Shown: positions 6,472 through 6,893 of the stretch, piece after piece
Layout of the letters: every line of letters starts with the position of its first letter
How positions within the stretch are numbered: position 1 is the first letter of the stretch
Assembly: GCA_024639745.1 (NCBI GenBank)
Contig: JAHEHW010000091.1
Location: forward strand, 1 to 6,893
Length of the DNA: 6,893 nt
Source: Salaquimonas sp.
GTDB lineage: Bacteria; Pseudomonadota; Alphaproteobacteria; Rhizobiales; Rhizobiaceae
Direction: 5' to 3'
The notes under the pieces: generated by a model
What the model was told of the DNA's origin: nothing
Seen by the model: the letters and a program-made list of their open reading frames with translations, nothing else
The model's database searches: none
Translations under genes and position numbers: made by a program

Positions 6472-6893
6472 GTTGTGCCTCACGCCGGGCTTTCGAAGTC
6501 TGTGCCACACCGACCCTGAGACGCCGGTCCGACAGGGAAATTCCGCCGCCAATGACCATGAATACCGTTCCAAGCCATATCAGCGTTACAAACGGCTTCC
6601 ACCAGGCTCTCAGGACGATGCTACCGCTTTCCTGCAGATCTCCCAGCGAGATATAGAGCTGCGAGAAACCAATTGTTTCGATCGCAGCCTCGGTGGTCGG
6701 CGTGTTACGCGCCGGATAAACGCGCTTGGCCGGCGCAAGCTCAAACTGGCTTCCCCCTGGTCCAGTGACGGAAAAGCGCCCAACCGTTTCCCGGTAATTC
6801 GGACCGGTTACCGGTGTCAGGCCGTTGAATTGTAGCTCATACCCGGCAATCGACACCGTATCGCCGGGAGAAACCTCCGTTACCACCTCATCC
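6458..6893 (-). CDS. ccmF: CcmF/CycK, cytochrome c haem lyase subunit (C-terminal part, cut by the window edge)
   Basis: C-terminal 144 residues of the integral membrane haem lyase that attaches haem b to apocytochrome c in the periplasm. The frame is open to the right edge; the GTG at 6886 is an internal valine codon. Visible family features are the periplasmic beta-rich stretch (SPGDTVSIAGYELQFNG, then GPNYRETVGRFSV), the conserved KRVYPARNTPTTEAAI and LYISLGD stretches, WWKPFV leading into the last transmembrane helix, and SDRRLRVG just after it. These match the end of CcmF closely. The stop TAG (6460-6458) lies inside ccmH. The rest of the cyc/ccm operon is expected upstream, beyond the right edge of the window. 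Confidence 0.95.
   Translation of the reverse strand, partial: DEVVTEVSPGDTVSIAGYELQFNGLTPVTGPNYRETVGRFSVTGPGGSQFELAPAKRVYPARNTPTTEAAIETIGFSQLYISLGDLQESGSIVLRAWWKPFVTLIWLGTVFMVIGGGISLSDRRLRVGVAQTSKARREAQHAAG

Noticed and set aside
6472..6573. N-terminal extension of CcmH by 34 residues
   Set aside because: The extension lies wholly over ccmF and precedes a complete signal peptide. CcmH proteins do not carry it.
6314..6835. Plus-strand open frame of 173 codons
   Set aside because: Antisense to ccmH and ccmF, which are both clear. The product is low-complexity and unlike any known family.

Overview
The window reads as ordinary core chromosome of an alphaproteobacterium, most likely a member of the Hyphomicrobiales (Rhizobiales). 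This rests on the protein families and their order: cytochrome c maturation genes (ccmF/ccmH, called cycK/cycL in rhizobia), then degP, an OmpR-type response regulator, its histidine kinase and glnE. I know this order from rhizobial genomes, but I could not run a search. All seven genes lie on the minus strand, so transcription runs from high to low coordinates, and almost all sequence is coding.

In transcription order: the 3' end of ccmF (6458-6893, cut by the window edge); ccmH (5965-6471, overlapping ccmF by 14 nt); a fused alpha/beta-hydrolase-OsmC protein (4706-5929, 35 nt after ccmH with a strong Shine-Dalgarno); a 254-bp intergenic region with the best regulatory structure in the window; the periplasmic protease degP (2943-4451); a 198-bp intergenic region with a palindrome and a strong hairpin; a response regulator (2061-2744); its kinase (655-2055, 5 nt later); and the 5' part of glnE (1-626, 28 nt after the kinase, cut by the window edge).

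The common theme is envelope and thiol quality control. CcmH keeps apocytochrome thiols reduced, the OsmC domain probably reduces organic peroxides, and DegP removes misfolded periplasmic proteins. The two-component system probably senses an envelope signal. GlnE (control of glutamine synthetase by adenylylation) appears to share an operon with the two-component system without an obvious functional link.

I found no mobile element, CRISPR array, RNA gene or foreign island. The observations most worth checking are regulatory. Three GTAAT repeats phased by exactly 11 bp lie upstream of degP, next to an 18-bp palindrome whose core, TTCCTA-N2-TAGGA, recurs upstream of the response regulator. A 14-bp stem separates degP from the regulator gene. 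The hydrolase-OsmC fusion, which carries two extra CxxC pairs, is the least characterised protein here. I see no convincing wholly new system.
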